From Caulobacter sp. BP25 (lineage in GTDB: Bacteria; Pseudomonadota; Alphaproteobacteria; Caulobacterales; Caulobacteraceae), in assembly GCF_002737755.1 (NCBI RefSeq), contig NZ_PEGH01000018.1, positions 709,086 to 773,085 on the forward strand: a stretch of 64,000 bases of DNA, given 5' to 3'. The notes below the pieces were generated by a model. The model made no database searches and had not been told where the DNA came from. It saw nothing but the letters and a program-made list of their open reading frames with translations. Positions 25,948 to 33,476 of the stretch are shown here, in pieces. The translations under genes were made by a program, and so were the position numbers. Numbering within the stretch: the stretch's first letter is position 1; every line of letters starts with the position of its first letter.

Positions 25948-26714
25948 TTAAGTCTTCGTCGCCAAGGCGATCTCAAGCTGGAGGCTGTCGATCTGGAGGA
26001 TCGCCCGCCGTTCCCAAAGCTCCAGCCGCACGCCCTCGTCGCGTTCCCAGGCCTGGATATCCAGACGCGAGAGGCGACAGGGGGCCATGGCGCCGGTTTG
26101 CCGGGTCCGCGCCAGGTCGCAGAACCAGTACCAGACATGGGCGGCGTGAGGTGACAGTGGCGGCGGGTTTTCCAGCCTCCAGCGCGCCTCGACGTCGCCC
26201 TGCCGCGCCAGGCTTTCCAGGTGTGTGCGAAGGGGTTCGCCGTCGTCCTGGCGAACCCCTAGCTCGAACTGTTCTCTCGCGAAGGCGATCAGGCCTTCGG
26301 CGAGGGTCGCGTAAAATTTGCGATGTCGTTCGAGGCGCGCGTCACCTGCTCGGCGATCCGGTTGCTACGGCTCACCAGGCGGAAGGCCCCTTCGGGCGTG
26401 AAGGCCGTTCGCAGGTTCCAGCCGACGACGCGCGCCGCGGTCAAGCGGTGACCGAAGGCGATGTCGTCCTCGACCAGGGTGAACTCGGCCGCCTCGCCCT
26501 TGGTGACGGCCGCAGCCTGGGCCTGGCGCTTGCGGCGCTCGTTGACGAGGCGGTTCACCTCGCCTTGGACGCGTTCGGACTGCGCGCCCAGGACGTTGAG
26601 GACAAGGCCGTCCTCGGCGCCGTCCGCGTTCAGGACGGGCAGGGCGTAGGGCACGTCCGAGGCGGCGACGTCGTCATAGGCTTCCAGATCGCGGTCGATG
26701 GTGATCTTGGTCAT
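25948..26714 (-). CDS. Tail assembly chaperone G-T fusion made by -1 ribosomal frameshift
   Basis: The frame downstream of gene G encodes an uninterrupted protein (FYATLAEGLIAFAREQFELG ... HVWYWFCDLARTRQ ... LQLEIALATKT) ending at TAA 25950-25948. It is open from a stop inside G onward but has no ATG, GTG or TTG until about its midpoint. Slippage by -1 at A-AAT-TTT (26319-26313) joins it exactly in frame to G, giving about 255 residues: 134 from G and 121 from T. This is the classic G/GT arrangement of long-tailed phages, which is needed to assemble the tail on the tape measure. A simple start-to-stop gene caller would miss it. Confidence 0.85.
26289..26714 (-). CDS. Tail assembly chaperone G
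   Basis: 141 residues (MTKITIDRDLEAYDDVAASD ... ASNDIANFTRPSPKA). It lies between the tail tube and tape measure genes, the fixed place of the short chaperone G in siphophages. The last ten codons follow a slippery heptamer, so most ribosomes should stop at TGA 26291-26289 and a minority continue into T. The internal segment ERVQGEVNRLVNERRKRQAQ is probably a coiled coil. Confidence 0.8.
   Translation of the reverse strand: MTKITIDRDLEAYDDVAASDVPYALPVLNADGAEDGLVLNVLGAQSERVQGEVNRLVNERRKRQAQAAAVTKGEAAEFTLVEDDIAFGHRLTAARVVGWNLRTAFTPEGAFRLVSRSNRIAEQVTRASNDIANFTRPSPKA
26313..26319 (-). other. Slippery heptamer for programmed -1 frameshift
   Basis: A-AAT-TTT in the G reading frame (codons GCA AAT TTT), the X-XXY-YYZ form. 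After slippage the T frame is read without a stop to 25948. Confidence 0.82.
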
Positions 26715-26732
26715 GTGAGTGTCCCGAAAAGG

Positions 26733-26755
26733 ACGCCAGGGCGCGACCCTGGCGT
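26733..26755 (-). terminator. Attenuator-like hairpin between tail tube and G genes
   Basis: Perfect 9-bp stem ACGCCAGGG/CCCTGGCGT with 5-base loop, followed on the minus strand by CCTTTTC. It could let the tail-tube gene be transcribed more than the chaperones below it. Confidence 0.5.
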
Positions 26756-26819
26756 TGAGTTGGAGAGGGAGCGCCGCTGAAAGAGCCCGCGGCGGGGCGT
26801 CCGGCTGGGCCGGATCTCG

Positions 26820-28034
26820 TTAGGCGGCCGAGTCCTGGATCGAGATGATCGTCTGGTCGGTGGCCAGGGCCGCGCCGCCGGCGCTGTTGATCTGCGCCGT
26901 GAACGCGTAGGTCCGGATGATGGCCTTCTCGCCGTCGTCAGGCGTGTCGCTGGTCAGCTTGATCATCGGCATGTTGACGACCATGAAGTCGGCGTTGGCC
27001 GTGTTGTCCTCGGCGATCGTCAGAACCAGGGAGGTCGTCGACCGGCCATCCAGGATCGTTTGCAGCGTCACGCTGTCGAACTTGGCGGTGAAGCTGCCTG
27101 AGACAGCGATACGGCCGCGTTGGAGGTCATCGACCACATTGGCGCCGACCACGGCGTCGCTGTGGGCGGTGTTGCCGTTGATGGTGACCTGAGCGCCGGT
27201 GACGTTGGCGACTTGCACGCCGTTCACCAGGATAGCGCCGTTCACCGCCGTCAGCACATCGGTCAGGGTCTCGGCCGCCGGCGTTGTCAGCACTTGGGCG
27301 GCGCCCAGGGTGCGGGTGCGGCCGACGGTGTCGAGGCTGATCGTGGCGTTGCCCGTGGCCGGCAGGCTCAGAGCGACTTGGGCGATCTGTTGGTCGTTGT
27401 AGACTTCCGAACGACCAAGGTCCGGATACCACTCCTCGAACGTATAGTAGTCGTTGGTGTGGCCGGTCGCGGGGACCAGCGCCTTCTTGCCGGTGATGGC
27501 GAAGGTGGCGGCCGTGACGGCGCTTTCGGCGAACATCGCCGAGCCGTTCAGTGGCTTGACGGTGAGGGCCAGGGCGGTGACGGCCAGCACCTGCAGGTTC
27601 TTCTGGCTGTTGAGCGCGTTGAAGGCGCCTGCGGTCAGGCGGCCCACGTCGCCGACCTTGACGCCGTCGGTCAGGAACGAGCCGGCCGAGCGGGTCAGGG
27701 TCCAGTTCTGGCCCGAAGCGGCGACGGTGATGGTCAGGCCGGTCAGGGCCGCGCCCGTCGCCATGTCCTTGCGCAGCAGCGAAGCCAGCAGCGTTCCATA
27801 GGTGCCAGGCGACAGCAGGCCGTCGATCTTGCCGGCCGGCTTGATCACCCCCAGGCCGACGCCGGTCGACTGTTGGTGAGATACGATCTCGTTGCTCTCG
27901 AAGGTGTCCAGCGGCGCCTGGAAGACGCTGGAGGTGCGGCGGACGATCTGGCCGCCGCCGCCGGTGGCGTTGGCGCCCAGGCCGGTTTGCTTCTTGTAGG
28001 CGGTCTTTTTGTTAATACCCTGTGCAACGGGCAT
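26820..28034 (-). CDS. Major tail tube protein
   Basis: 404 residues (MPVAQGINKKTAYKKQTGLG). The N-terminal RTSSVFQAPLDTFESNEI and the beta-rich body are typical of tail-tube proteins of lambdoid long-tailed phages. A domain around residues 225-300 (LDTVGRTRTLGAAQVL ... NGAILVNGVQVANVTGAQVT) may be a surface-exposed insertion. It is directly upstream of G/GT, the conserved tail order. No sheath protein is present, so the tail is non-contractile. Confidence 0.85.
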   Translation of the reverse strand: MPVAQGINKKTAYKKQTGLGANATGGGGQIVRRTSSVFQAPLDTFESNEIVSHQQSTGVGLGVIKPAGKIDGLLSPGTYGTLLASLLRKDMATGAALTGLTITVAASGQNWTLTRSAGSFLTDGVKVGDVGRLTAGAFNALNSQKNLQVLAVTALALTVKPLNGSAMFAESAVTAATFAITGKKALVPATGHTNDYYTFEEWYPDLGRSEVYNDQQIAQVALSLPATGNATISLDTVGRTRTLGAAQVLTTPAAETLTDVLTAVNGAILVNGVQVANVTGAQVTINGNTAHSDAVVGANVVDDLQRGRIAVSGSFTAKFDSVTLQTILDGRSTTSLVLTIAEDNTANADFMVVNMPMIKLTSDTPDDGEKAIIRTYAFTAQINSAGGAALATDQTIISIQDSAA

Positions 28035-28119
28035 GAGAGACTCCTAGGTTGGTGAAGGGGCATGCAGCGACGCCCGGCGCATGTCCGGGGGCGTCGAGGT
28101 CTGGCGGCCGAGGGGCCCG

Positions 28120-28527
28120 TCAGGAGGTGATCGAGGCGATGAACGGCACGCGGAGTTGCACCACGTAGTCGCCCTGGTCGTCGTTCACGCCGGGCAGGAT
28201 CGCGGGCGTGCCGGCGATCGTGGTGGCGAAGCCGTTGGCGGTGAAGGTCGCGCCTCGAAAGAAGGTGGCCCGGATCAGATCCGCGCGCGCGGCCACGGCG
28301 CTGACGCCTTGACCGCCCGGATAGACCAGGTCGATGCGCATGTAGCCGCGCTCTTGGAAGCCGCGCCCATACTCGCTGTTCAGGGGCTTGGCGAAAGCCA
28401 TGGCGACGCGCTGGTAGGGCGTATCGGCGGTTGGTGAGAAGGCCGCGTTTTCCCAGGCCGTGGCGAGCGGCGGCGTCATGGCGGCGACCGCAGTCTCGAG
28501 CGCTTCACGGATACTAACCGAGCTCAT
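28120..28527 (-). CDS. Tail terminator-like protein (DUF4128)
   Basis: 135 residues from ATG 28527 (MSSVSIREALETAVAAMTPP). The pattern TAWENAAFSP ... YQRVAMAFAKPLNSEYG ... RGYMRIDLVYPGGQG matches the DUF4128 phage family, considered tail completion/terminator proteins that cap the tube. It is the first gene of the tail operon. In a phage it would be preceded by head-joining genes; none are present. Confidence 0.8.
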   Translation of the reverse strand: MSSVSIREALETAVAAMTPPLATAWENAAFSPTADTPYQRVAMAFAKPLNSEYGRGFQERGYMRIDLVYPGGQGVSAVAARADLIRATFFRGATFTANGFATTIAGTPAILPGVNDDQGDYVVQLRVPFIASITS

Positions 28528-28783
28528 CGTTCGCGTGCTCCCTGGAGCGGCTTCCGATCCGGTCGCTAGAACCGGCCGGTGGAGGAGGTGATGGGGTTCG
28601 AAGGCTTGCGCCGGCCGAGGAGCCGGCGGCCCTGCGGGCGCGTCGGCGAGCCGCCTCAGGAGCGGCGCCGTCCGGTTGGATCCAGCCCGCCGACGCAGGC
28701 TCGCGGCCTCACGTCGGTGACGCCGGAGTTGGTCCCAAAAGCGGGAGATCAGGAGGGGGGGGCCTGAGCGGCGGCGGAAACGA
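28528..28783. other. Gene-free gap where head genes would normally lie
   Basis: About 250 bases without a supported gene, between the terminator at 28783-28816 and the first tail gene. The tail-gene frame stays open upstream but its Arg/Pro-rich translation looks non-coding. It presumably holds the tail-operon promoter. A CGCCGGC/GCCGGCG hairpin lies near 28609-28628. Confidence 0.5.
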
Positions 28784-28816
28784 AAAAGCCCCGCCGGAGA
28801 TTTTCCGGGCGGGGCT
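28783..28816 (-). terminator. Strong terminator between early and tail genes
   Basis: On the minus strand: AGCCCCGCC-type stem, loop near GGAAAATCT, followed by TTTTTCGTTT. It stops transcription from the early genes above before the tail operon, implying a second promoter or antitermination. Confidence 0.85.
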
Positions 28817-28895
28817 GTTTGTGTGGGCGCAGTGCCCTGTGTGGATATAAGAACCACAAAACAGGTTCCGTGTCAAGCGCTATGCTTTGGAATAC

Positions 28896-29894
28896 TTATT
28901 CTCGCCTGGCCGCCAGGGCGTTTCCCGGGCCTTCGCCAGGCGCGCGCAGCAGCCTCACGGCGATGTCCAGGGCCCGCGCGAGGGCGTCCCGGTTTCGCGC
29001 CAAGGCGCGGCCGCGCCCCCAGGCGGTGATGGCCGTTCCTTCCCCCGCCACCGATCGGAGGAGTTGCAGCGCCTTGGGATCGCCGATGCAGCCCAGGGCC
29101 ACGGCGCGATCGACGCGGGCGACATAGTCCAGCAGTTTCGCGCGCCTCAATCGTTTCTCGACGAACGCGTCATTGTCGTGCCCCGTGCCGCCGCCGACAT
29201 CGTCGAAGACCTGAGCTCTGAGGTCCCTGCCGCGCGCCTCATAGCCGGCGCGATAGGCCGTCGCTGCTCTCATATGCTGAACGGTCAGGTGTCCCAGCTT
29301 GTGCAGCCGATGCAAGCCGTCGCGGCTCTCGATCTCGACGGCGCCGCAAGAGGGCGTCTCGTTGACGTCCTCGCCCCTGGCCTTGGCCAGGGCCACGGTC
29401 TCGGCGATGCCGTCCGCGCGCGCGTTGAGCTCGATCCTCTGCTGAAGTCGCTCGGCTAGCCTGGCGATTTTGCCTTGGGCGATTTCCCGATTGCCCTTGG
29501 TGCGGGCGCGGGCGAGTTCCGCGGTCGCGGCGTCCAGTGATTTCTTCTCCGCGTCGGTGAGATGGCGAGGGTCGCCTGAGATCGGCGACGACCCGCGCGC
29601 CTCGGGCTCTCGACTCAGCGCCGCCAGAAGAGCGCTCTCCCATGGCTCTTGAGGGGCGAACGCGGCGGCCCTGTCCGCCGCCGTGATCCCCAGCTTTGTT
29701 TCAAGCGCGGCGACCATGGCCTTGGCTTCGTTCTCGCAGCCCCGCCGATGAAGGCGCTCGGCGTCGCGGACAAGGTCCAGATCCTCCTCGGCCAGATGGT
29801 CGATGGGGCCCTTGGTGACGAGGGGCAGATCGCCTTCCACCCTGCCGTCGCGAAGCAGGGTCAGGACAGGTCGAACTTGGGTGTCGATGGTCAT
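28896..29894 (-). CDS. DUF6456-like regulatory protein of the tail cluster
   Basis: 332 residues from ATG 29894 (a TTG six codons upstream is possible). The N-terminal 200 residues are charged and helical. The C-terminal third (LHKLGHLTVQHMRAATAYRA ... LGCIGDPKALQLLRSVAGEG, AWGRGRALARNRDALARAL) resembles DUF6456, an alphaproteobacterial domain with a helix-turn-helix-like end. Sitting between repressor and tail operon, it may activate the tail promoter, as PrtN does for pyocins; this is inference. Confidence 0.7.
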   Translation of the reverse strand: MTIDTQVRPVLTLLRDGRVEGDLPLVTKGPIDHLAEEDLDLVRDAERLHRRGCENEAKAMVAALETKLGITAADRAAAFAPQEPWESALLAALSREPEARGSSPISGDPRHLTDAEKKSLDAATAELARARTKGNREIAQGKIARLAERLQQRIELNARADGIAETVALAKARGEDVNETPSCGAVEIESRDGLHRLHKLGHLTVQHMRAATAYRAGYEARGRDLRAQVFDDVGGGTGHDNDAFVEKRLRRAKLLDYVARVDRAVALGCIGDPKALQLLRSVAGEGTAITAWGRGRALARNRDALARALDIAVRLLRAPGEGPGNALAARRE

Positions 29895-29991
29895 GGAGTC
29901 GTTTCTCAAGAAGGGGGGAGGCCAGGCGCACGAGGGGGCGGGGTCTCGGCGCGTTTCGGCTCGAAATGAGGGGGCGATCGCCTTGGCGTCG

Positions 29992-30210
29992 TCACCGACG
30001 GCTTCTCCGGTCCACGCCGAGCCGACAGCGTTTCTCCTCGTGCCGGCGCACCTGGCGCGCATGGAGCGCGGCGGCTTCGCCATGGCCATCCATCTCGGCC
30101 AGCATGTCGCCGGCCTTGATGACCAAGGTCCGTAGCACCGCGCGCTTTGGCCCCGCGCCGCAGGCTTGGTGGATGACCTGTTCAGCCAGGTCGTCGAGGA
30201 GGCCGCTCAT
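29992..30210 (-). CDS. Small hypothetical early protein (72 aa)
   Basis: 72 residues (MSGLLDDLAEQVIHQACGAG), a helical N-terminus and an Arg-rich C-terminus. The start overlaps the stop of the gene above (ATGA), which is the main reason to accept it. The product was not recognised. Confidence 0.55.
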   Translation of the reverse strand: MSGLLDDLAEQVIHQACGAGPKRAVLRTLVIKAGDMLAEMDGHGEAAALHARQVRRHEEKRCRLGVDRRSRR

Positions 30211-30602
30211 TGGCGCCCCCGATCTGGCGACTGTCCCGTGCGGATGCGGCGATCTTCAGGATGCTCGCTGGGGAGCGGCGCGTCGTCCGCGAAGCCGTAG
30301 AGCGCGGCCCTGCGTCTGAGGGCCTCTAACCGAGCGGTCGAGCGCGCCTCACGGTCCGGCATGGGGCCATCATTGGGCATTCGCACGATCGCGCGAGGCA
30401 GGCGGCGATCGGCATCGGTGCGACGAAACGAGATGCGCGGGGGCGCGGCGCGAGCGGCGGCGCGCTCTGCGATATCAATAACGATCAAGGTCGGCTCCCA
30501 TGAGCAGGTGGCTGGGGGAAGGCGAGCCGCGCGAACGACACGACCGCGAAGGCGTTCAAGCGCCCAGCACGGGACCTGGATCGGTTGTTCGGGGCGAGAC
30601 AT
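30207..30602 (-). CDS. Hypothetical early protein (131 aa), divergent from the repressor
   Basis: 131 residues (MSRPEQPIQVPCWALERLRG), Arg-rich, including ATCSWEPTLIVIDIAERAAA and a helical end. It is the first gene leftward from the repressor and starts 7 bases from the first operator-like palindrome, so it should be under direct repressor control, as cro or an activator would be. No recognised domain. Confidence 0.6.
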   Translation of the reverse strand: MSRPEQPIQVPCWALERLRGRVVRAARLPPATCSWEPTLIVIDIAERAAARAAPPRISFRRTDADRRLPRAIVRMPNDGPMPDREARSTARLEALRRRAALYGFADDAPLPSEHPEDRRIRTGQSPDRGRQ

Positions 30603-30608
30603 GACAAA

Positions 30609-30676
30609 TGGGTACGAAAAATAGTACCCAATTACAAGTCAAAAGGTGCGAAATTTCGCAGCTACGAAAAATCGTA
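30609..30676. promoter_or_regulatory. Three operator-like palindromes between early genes and repressor
   Basis: Site 1, 30609-30630: TGGGTAC and GTACCCA around GAAAAATA. Site 2, 30647-30660: perfect TGCGAAATTTCGCA. Site 3, 30663-30676: TACGAAAAATCGTA. Sites 1 and 3 share TACGAAAAAT(A/C)GTA. The array spans the only gap between the divergent genes, like the operator region of a lambda-type switch. Confidence 0.75.
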
Positions 30677-30685
30677 CGAGTCGAC

Positions 30686-31366
30686 ATGATGAACGGCATG
30701 GAAAAGGTACCCAGCCGCCGCGCCCAGGCCTTCATGCGATGGATGGAAGCGAATGGTCTGAAGACCAAGCGCGTCGCGATAACGTCGGGCGTTCCCCAGT
30801 CGACCCTCGCCTCGTTCGTTCAAGGGGTCAGTCAAAGCCTCAAGGGCGAGACGGAGGAGAAGATCGCCACGGCCTACGAGACGACCGTGGACGCCATCTT
30901 CGCCGGCGCGATCAACAGCCAGTCCAAGCGCCAGGCTCCGCTTGTCCGTATCATTGGCCGCGTCGGGGCCGATGCGAGCGGAGAGGTGATCTTATCCACA
31001 GGTCACGAAACCTGGGATCAAGCGCCGCCTGCGTTTGGGACTACGTCCAAATCTGTCGCACTGGAGGTGCGTGGTCACTCCATGCACACCTTCGCTGAAG
31101 ACGGCGCCCTTATCTATTTCGAGGAACAGAAGACCGCACCGGATGTCGACATGCTGGGATATCCCTGCGTGGTCGAAACCGAGGATGGCCGGGTCCTGGT
31201 CAAGCGGTTGCTCCGGGGCTCCGCACCAGGCTTGTATGACCTCGAAAGCATCGTCGGCCCGACCATCCGAGACGTCCGGCTTAGCTGGGCCGCCGAAATC
31301 CTCGCCGTCGTTCCGCCTCGCCAGGCCAGGCGGATTATCGTCAGGGCCGAGGATCACGCCGCCTAG
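30686..31366 (+). CDS. CI/LexA-like repressor (XRE HTH plus S24 domain)
   Basis: 226 residues from ATG 30686, 10 bases after the third palindrome; a second ATG follows immediately. Residues 13-70 form an HTH (GLKTKRVAITSGVPQSTLAS). From about residue 85 there is an S24 domain with Ser132 (RGHSM) and Lys173 (GRVLVKRLL), the dyad for RecA-stimulated self-cleavage. The linker has GADASGEV rather than a clear Ala-Gly site, so cleavability is uncertain. Likely master repressor of the tail cluster, equivalent in role to PrtR of pyocins. Confidence 0.85.
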   Translation: MMNGMEKVPSRRAQAFMRWMEANGLKTKRVAITSGVPQSTLASFVQGVSQSLKGETEEKIATAYETTVDAIFAGAINSQSKRQAPLVRIIGRVGADASGEVILSTGHETWDQAPPAFGTTSKSVALEVRGHSMHTFAEDGALIYFEEQKTAPDVDMLGYPCVVETEDGRVLVKRLLRGSAPGLYDLESIVGPTIRDVRLSWAAEILAVVPPRQARRIIVRAEDHAA

Positions 31367-31407
31367 GCGGCGTGGCCGTGCGTATTTCGATCAAGTCTGG
31401 CGTGGCG

Positions 31408-31449
31408 TGAAGTTTCGCATCTCTTGGCGCGAAGGTGCTAAATTTAGTA
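31408..31449. promoter_or_regulatory. Operator-like sites beyond the repressor gene
   Basis: TGAAGTTTCGCA (31408-31419) and TGCTAAATTTAGTA (31436-31449, with perfect core CTAAATTTAG) resemble the TGCGAAATTTCGCA site upstream of the repressor. They may be further repressor sites or decayed copies. Confidence 0.4.
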
Positions 31450-31460
31450 TCCATTTCTTC

Positions 31461-31490
31461 GCGCTCGCAGGCGCTCGCAGGCGCTCGCCG
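31461..31490. repeat. 10-base tandem repeat, three copies
   Basis: GCGCTCGCAG twice and GCGCTCGCCG once, in the gap between the tail cluster and the FKBP gene. Confidence 0.9.
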
Positions 31491-31592
31491 CCGCCGCCGG
31501 GCTCTTCCCCAAAATTTCGCCGCGATGTTCAGGTGAAGCCTCGCTACGGTGTGGCTCTCCGACTCCGTCCTTCACGTTCCGAAAGACCCTTG

Positions 31593-32099
31593 ATGCGCCT
31601 TCTTGCTCCCCTGGTTCTCGCCGCGACGCTGGCCGCCGGCGCCGTTCACGCCCAGACCCCGCAGGTCTCGCCGCCGCCGCAGCTGAACGCCGGCCCCTCG
31701 GCCAACGCCCTGGCCGGCAAGGCTTTCCTGGAGCAGAACGCCAAGGCCCCGGGCGTGGTCAGCCTGCCTTCGGGCCTGCAGTACAAGGTCGTGACCAGCG
31801 GCCCCAAGGACGGCCCCTCGCCCAAGCTGGGCGACATCATCAAGGTCCACTACGAGGGCAAGCTGCTGAACGGGACCGTGTTCGACTCAAGCTTCGCTCG
31901 CGGCCGCGCGGCGATCATGCCCGCCGACGGCCTGATCCAGGGCTGGCTGGAGGCTCTGCCGAAGATGAAGGTCGGCGACGAGTGGGTTCTCTACATCCCG
32001 TCGGACCTGGCCTATGGCCCGCGCGACATGGGCGAGATTCCGCCCGACAGCGTGCTGATCTTCCGCCTGCAGCTGGTGGGCATGCTGGCGGTGGATTAG
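31593..32099 (+). CDS. Periplasmic FKBP-type peptidyl-prolyl isomerase
   Basis: 168 residues from ATG 31593; a signal peptide (MRLLAPLVLAATLAAGAVHA, cleavage before QTPQ) marks export. The FKBP domain follows a short helical linker: VHYEGKLLNGTVFDSS, GLIQGWLEALPKMKVGDEW, IPSDLAYG, and LIFRLQLVGM. It speeds proline isomerisation during folding of exported proteins (FkpA/Mip-like). A longer reading upstream is excluded because it runs through the operator-like region and has no signal peptide. Host gene bordering the tail cluster. Confidence 0.93.
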   Translation: MRLLAPLVLAATLAAGAVHAQTPQVSPPPQLNAGPSANALAGKAFLEQNAKAPGVVSLPSGLQYKVVTSGPKDGPSPKLGDIIKVHYEGKLLNGTVFDSSFARGRAAIMPADGLIQGWLEALPKMKVGDEWVLYIPSDLAYGPRDMGEIPPDSVLIFRLQLVGMLAVD

Positions 32100-32110
32100 A
32101 GGGGGCGGCG

Positions 32111-32222
32111 GACTTGCCCCCTCCGGGCCTTCGGCCCTCCTCCCCCGGAGGGGGAAGAAGGCCATTCTTCCGCCCCCTCCGGGGGCGGACGACCTCGCCA
32201 AGCGAGGTCAGGTGGGGGCAAG
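32111..32222. repeat. Palindromic intergenic repeat R1
   Basis: Ends ACTTGCCCCC and GGGGGCAAGT are inverted, with inner stems CTCCCCCGGAGGGGG and CCCCCTCCGGGGG. Lies between the FKBP gene and the rutA end. Confidence 0.85.
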
Positions 32223-32231
32223 TGACAGGCT

Positions 32232-33293
32232 CTATCCCTTCCGGCTCTTCATCAGCGGCTGGATCTTCGTCCCGAAGTCCTCGACCCCCTGCACGAAGTC
32301 GTCGAAGGTCAGGAGCACGCCCGCTGTGCCGGGGACCTGCGCGATCTCGTCCATCATGCGGGCGATGCTCTCATAGCTGCCGACCAGGGTGCCCATGTTC
32401 AGGTTCACCGCCGACTCCGGAGCGGCCAGCTGGGCGGTGTTGGTGGTCGCGCCGGCCGCAGCATTGGGGGCGGCCTGATTGGTCAGCCAGGCCAGCGCCT
32501 CCTGATCGGCGCCGTCGCGGTACTTTTGCCACTTGGCCAGGGCCTTCTCGTCGGTCTCGTCGGCGATGATCATGAACAGGATGAAGGACTGGACGTCGCG
32601 GCCGGTCTTGGCGGCCGCCGCCTCCAGCCGCTGGTTGACGCTGGCGAAGGCGGTCGGGGTGTTGACCCCCTTGCCCAGGGCGAAGCTGTAATCGGCGTAC
32701 TTGGCCGTGAAGGCCAGGCCCTCGTCGGACGAGCCGGCGCAGATCAGCTTGGTCTCCTTGGGATGCGGGCTGACCCGGCAGTCCTCCATGGTGAAGTACT
32801 TGCCCTTGAAGTCCGACACCCCGGTCTCCAGCAGGTCCTTCAGCACCGTCGTATATTCGGCCAGGTAGTTGTAGCGGTCGGTATAGTGCTGCTCGCCAGG
32901 CCAGAGGCCCATCTGCGAGTACTCGGCCTTCTGCCAGCCGGTGACCAGGTTCACGCCAAAGCGCCCCGGCGCGATCGAGTCGATGGTCGAGGCCATGCGC
33001 GCCACCATGGCCGGCGGGATGGTCAGGGTGGCCACCGTGGCGAAGATCTTGATCTTGGAGGTCACCGCGGCCAGGCCCGCCATCAGGGTGAAGCTCTCCA
33101 GATTGTGCTCCCAGAACTGCGTCTTGCCGCCAAAGCCGCGCAGCTTGATCATCGAGAGGGCGAAGTCGAAGCCGTATTTCTCGGCCTTCTGGGTGATCTC
33201 CTTGTTGAGCTCGAAGCTGGGCATGTACTGCGGCGAGGTCTCGGAGATGAGCCAGCCGTTGTTGCCGATGGGAATGAAGACGCCGACCTGCAT
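32232..33293 (-). CDS. rutA: Pyrimidine monooxygenase RutA (FMN-dependent)
   Basis: Opens the uracil ring, the first step of the Rut pathway, giving ureidoacrylate. 353 residues from ATG 33293, close to the family length. [40 protein letters not shown] and GLWPGEQHY are RutA signatures of the bacterial luciferase-like fold. It is the last of the four rut genes here and is separated from rutD by an intergenic repeat. The flavin reductase RutF it needs is not in this window. Confidence 0.95.
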   Translation of the reverse strand: MQVGVFIPIGNNGWLISETSPQYMPSFELNKEITQKAEKYGFDFALSMIKLRGFGGKTQFWEHNLESFTLMAGLAAVTSKIKIFATVATLTIPPAMVARMASTIDSIAPGRFGVNLVTGWQKAEYSQMGLWPGEQHYTDRYNYLAEYTTVLKDLLETGVSDFKGKYFTMEDCRVSPHPKETKLICAGSSDEGLAFTAKYADYSFALGKGVNTPTAFASVNQRLEAAAAKTGRDVQSFILFMIIADETDEKALAKWQKYRDGADQEALAWLTNQAAPNAAAGATTNTAQLAAPESAVNLNMGTLVGSYESIARMMDEIAQVPGTAGVLLTFDDFVQGVEDFGTKIQPLMKSRKG

Positions 33294-33331
33294 GGGTATA
33301 ACCTCAGATGTGATCGTTGCGGACGAGGCCT

Positions 33332-33471
33332 GACGCCCCCTCCGTCTCGACGCCTGACGGCGCCGATCCACCTCCCCCGCAAGCGGGGCAGGAGGGTGAA
33401 AACGTCGTCCTCCTCACCCGTGAAACGGGGGAGGTGGCGCGCGGCGAAGCCGCGTGACGGAGGGGGCGCGC
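33332..33471. repeat. Palindromic intergenic repeat R2
   Basis: Ends GCCCCCTCCGTC and GACGGAGGGGGC are inverted, with inner CCACCTCCCCCG/CGGGGGAGGTGG stems. Located between rutD and rutA. Confidence 0.85.
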
Positions 33472-33476
33472 AACCA

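Noticed and set aside
25749..26138. A 129-codon minus-strand frame between the G and tape measure genes
   Set aside because: It is out of phase with the T frame, which has the better coding features and joins G by frameshift.
28845..28870. GAACC-N8-GGTTC near the end of the DUF6456-like gene as a LexA box
   Set aside because: The half-sites are inverted, not the direct GTTC-N7-GTTC repeat used in alphaproteobacteria.
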